Assembly (NCBI GenBank): GCA_902827055.1
Contig: CADEHD010000120.1
Location: forward strand, 1-6,658
DNA: 6,658 bases
Direction of reading: 5' to 3'
DNA from: an uncultured Chloroflexota bacterium
GTDB lineage: Bacteria; Chloroflexota; Dehalococcoidia; UBA2979
The stretch's first letter is position 1. The number at the start of each line of letters is the position of its first letter. The position numbers and the translations under genes are program-made. Shown here piece after piece: positions 6,000-6,658 of this stretch. Below the pieces are notes generated by a model. That model searched no databases. It was given only the letters and a program-made list of their open reading frames with translations, and was not told the origin of the DNA.

Positions 6000-6658
6000 A
6001 TGAACGCTCGCTGGATGCGCAACTCCTTTGTGTACCTGCTGATCCTCGCCGCCGTCGTGATGGTGGTCGTGATGTTCTTCCGCCCCTCGGCGGGGTCGCG
6101 CGAAATCCCCATCTCGCAGGTCATCAAGGAAGCGCAGGCCGGGAACGTCCGCCGCATCGAAGTGACCGGCGATACGCTCCTCGTCCAGCTGAACGGCGAG
6201 CAGGAGCCCGTGCGTTCTCGCAAGGAGGGCTCCGCCTCCGTCGAGGAGCTGCTGCGCCAGAACGGCGTCACCGGCGAGAAGGCCGTCGAGGTCGTCGTCC
6301 GTGGCCCGAGCCAGTTCGGGAACGTCTTCGGGCTGCTCCTGAACTTCCTCCCGCTGATCATCTTTGGCGCCATCCTCGTCTTCATGATGCGGCAGGCCCA
6401 GGGTTCGAACGCCCAGGCGATGCAGTTCGGGCGCAGCCGCGCCCGGATGTTCACCGGCCAGAAGCCGACGGTGACGTTCATCGACGTCGCCGGGCAGGAA
6501 GAGGCCAAGCAGGAGCTCGCGGAGGTCGTCGAGTTCCTGAAGTACCCGGAGAAGTTCGCCGCCCTCGGCGCGCGCATCCCCCACGGTGTGCTGCTCGTCG
6601 GCCCTCCCGGCACCGGCAAGACGATGCTCGCGCGAGCCGTCTCGGGTGAGGCGGGCGT
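6000..6658 (+). CDS. ftsH: ATP-dependent zinc metalloprotease FtsH, N-terminal part; C-terminus off the window
   Basis: Membrane-anchored AAA+ protease that extracts and degrades damaged or short-lived membrane and cytosolic proteins as a hexamer. The visible 219 residues show the normal order: a short N-terminus; transmembrane segment 1 (about 9-27, LLILAAVVMVVVMFF); an extracytoplasmic FtsH_ext-type domain (about 34-105); transmembrane segment 2 (about 109-130, LLLNFLPLIIFGAILVF); the linker FGRSRARMF (143-151); TFIDVAGQEEAKQEL (159-173); and Walker A GPPGTGKT at 201-208. Walker B and the zinc site HEXGH lie beyond the window. The start ATG 6000 is fixed by an in-frame TAG (5982-5984) shortly upstream and by the fit of the first residues; ATG 6015 would shorten the first membrane segment's approach. 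No clear SD precedes it, which is unusual for this window and may mean modest or regulated initiation. Confidence 0.97.
   Translation, partial: MNARWMRNSFVYLLILAAVVMVVVMFFRPSAGSREIPISQVIKEAQAGNVRRIEVTGDTLLVQLNGEQEPVRSRKEGSASVEELLRQNGVTGEKAVEVVVRGPSQFGNVFGLLLNFLPLIIFGAILVFMMRQAQGSNAQAMQFGRSRARMFTGQKPTVTFIDVAGQEEAKQELAEVVEFLKYPEKFAALGARIPHGVLLVGPPGTGKTMLARAVSGEAG

Noticed and set aside
5682..6584. Minus-strand frame of 300 codons opposite ftsH, extending into the intergenic region
   Set aside because: It is antisense to a clear FtsH; its acidic Glu/Asp-rich sequence follows from the complement of ftsH codons.

Overview
The window is ordinary-looking bacterial chromosome with high G+C. Genes are dense, Shine-Dalgarno (SD) motifs are mostly clear, and GTG and TTG starts are common. 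Nothing in it indicates a prophage, transposon, CRISPR array, rRNA or tRNA. The gene content (single-chain GlyRS, tandem-HD protein, FmdB zinc ribbons, RNase HII, YraN, FtsH) and the style of the FtsH N-terminus suggest a G+C-rich Chloroflexota or, less likely, Actinomycetota genome. That placement is inference from remembered family character and was not tested.

Layout. A leftward block at the left edge holds the N-terminal 291 codons of glycyl-tRNA synthetase (1-874, continuing off the window), preceded by a tandem HD/HD-GYP-type protein (991-2256). A divergent intergenic region (2257-2424) separates this block from a rightward metallo-beta-lactamase-fold hydrolase (2425-3060). That gene converges on a long leftward cluster. 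In transcription order the cluster is rnhB (5677-4997), yraN (5000-4632, ATGA overlap), two tandem FmdB-type zinc-ribbon proteins (4567-4145 and 4109-3774), a single-domain YdeI/OmpD-associated (OmdA) protein (3765-3514) and an unrecognised Cys/His-rich protein (3437-3114). A second divergent region of about 320 bp (5678-5999), rich in palindromes, precedes rightward ftsH (6000 to the window end, truncated just after Walker A).

How the genes fit together. Most are housekeeping: translation (GlyRS), RNA:DNA hybrid removal (RNase HII), a nuclease-like YraN coupled to it, and membrane protein quality control (FtsH). The HD protein is a degenerate phosphohydrolase pair, possibly concerned with cyclic nucleotides. 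The small zinc-ribbon and OmdA proteins form a tight sub-operon of unknown role.

I found no convincing novel multi-gene system. The points most worth a second look are the complementary loss of metal ligands in the two HD domains, the unrecognised Cys/His-rich protein with its C-terminal duplication, a possible leaderless start for rnhB, a 9-mer shared by two candidate promoters, and the hairpins in the glyS and ftsH leaders.
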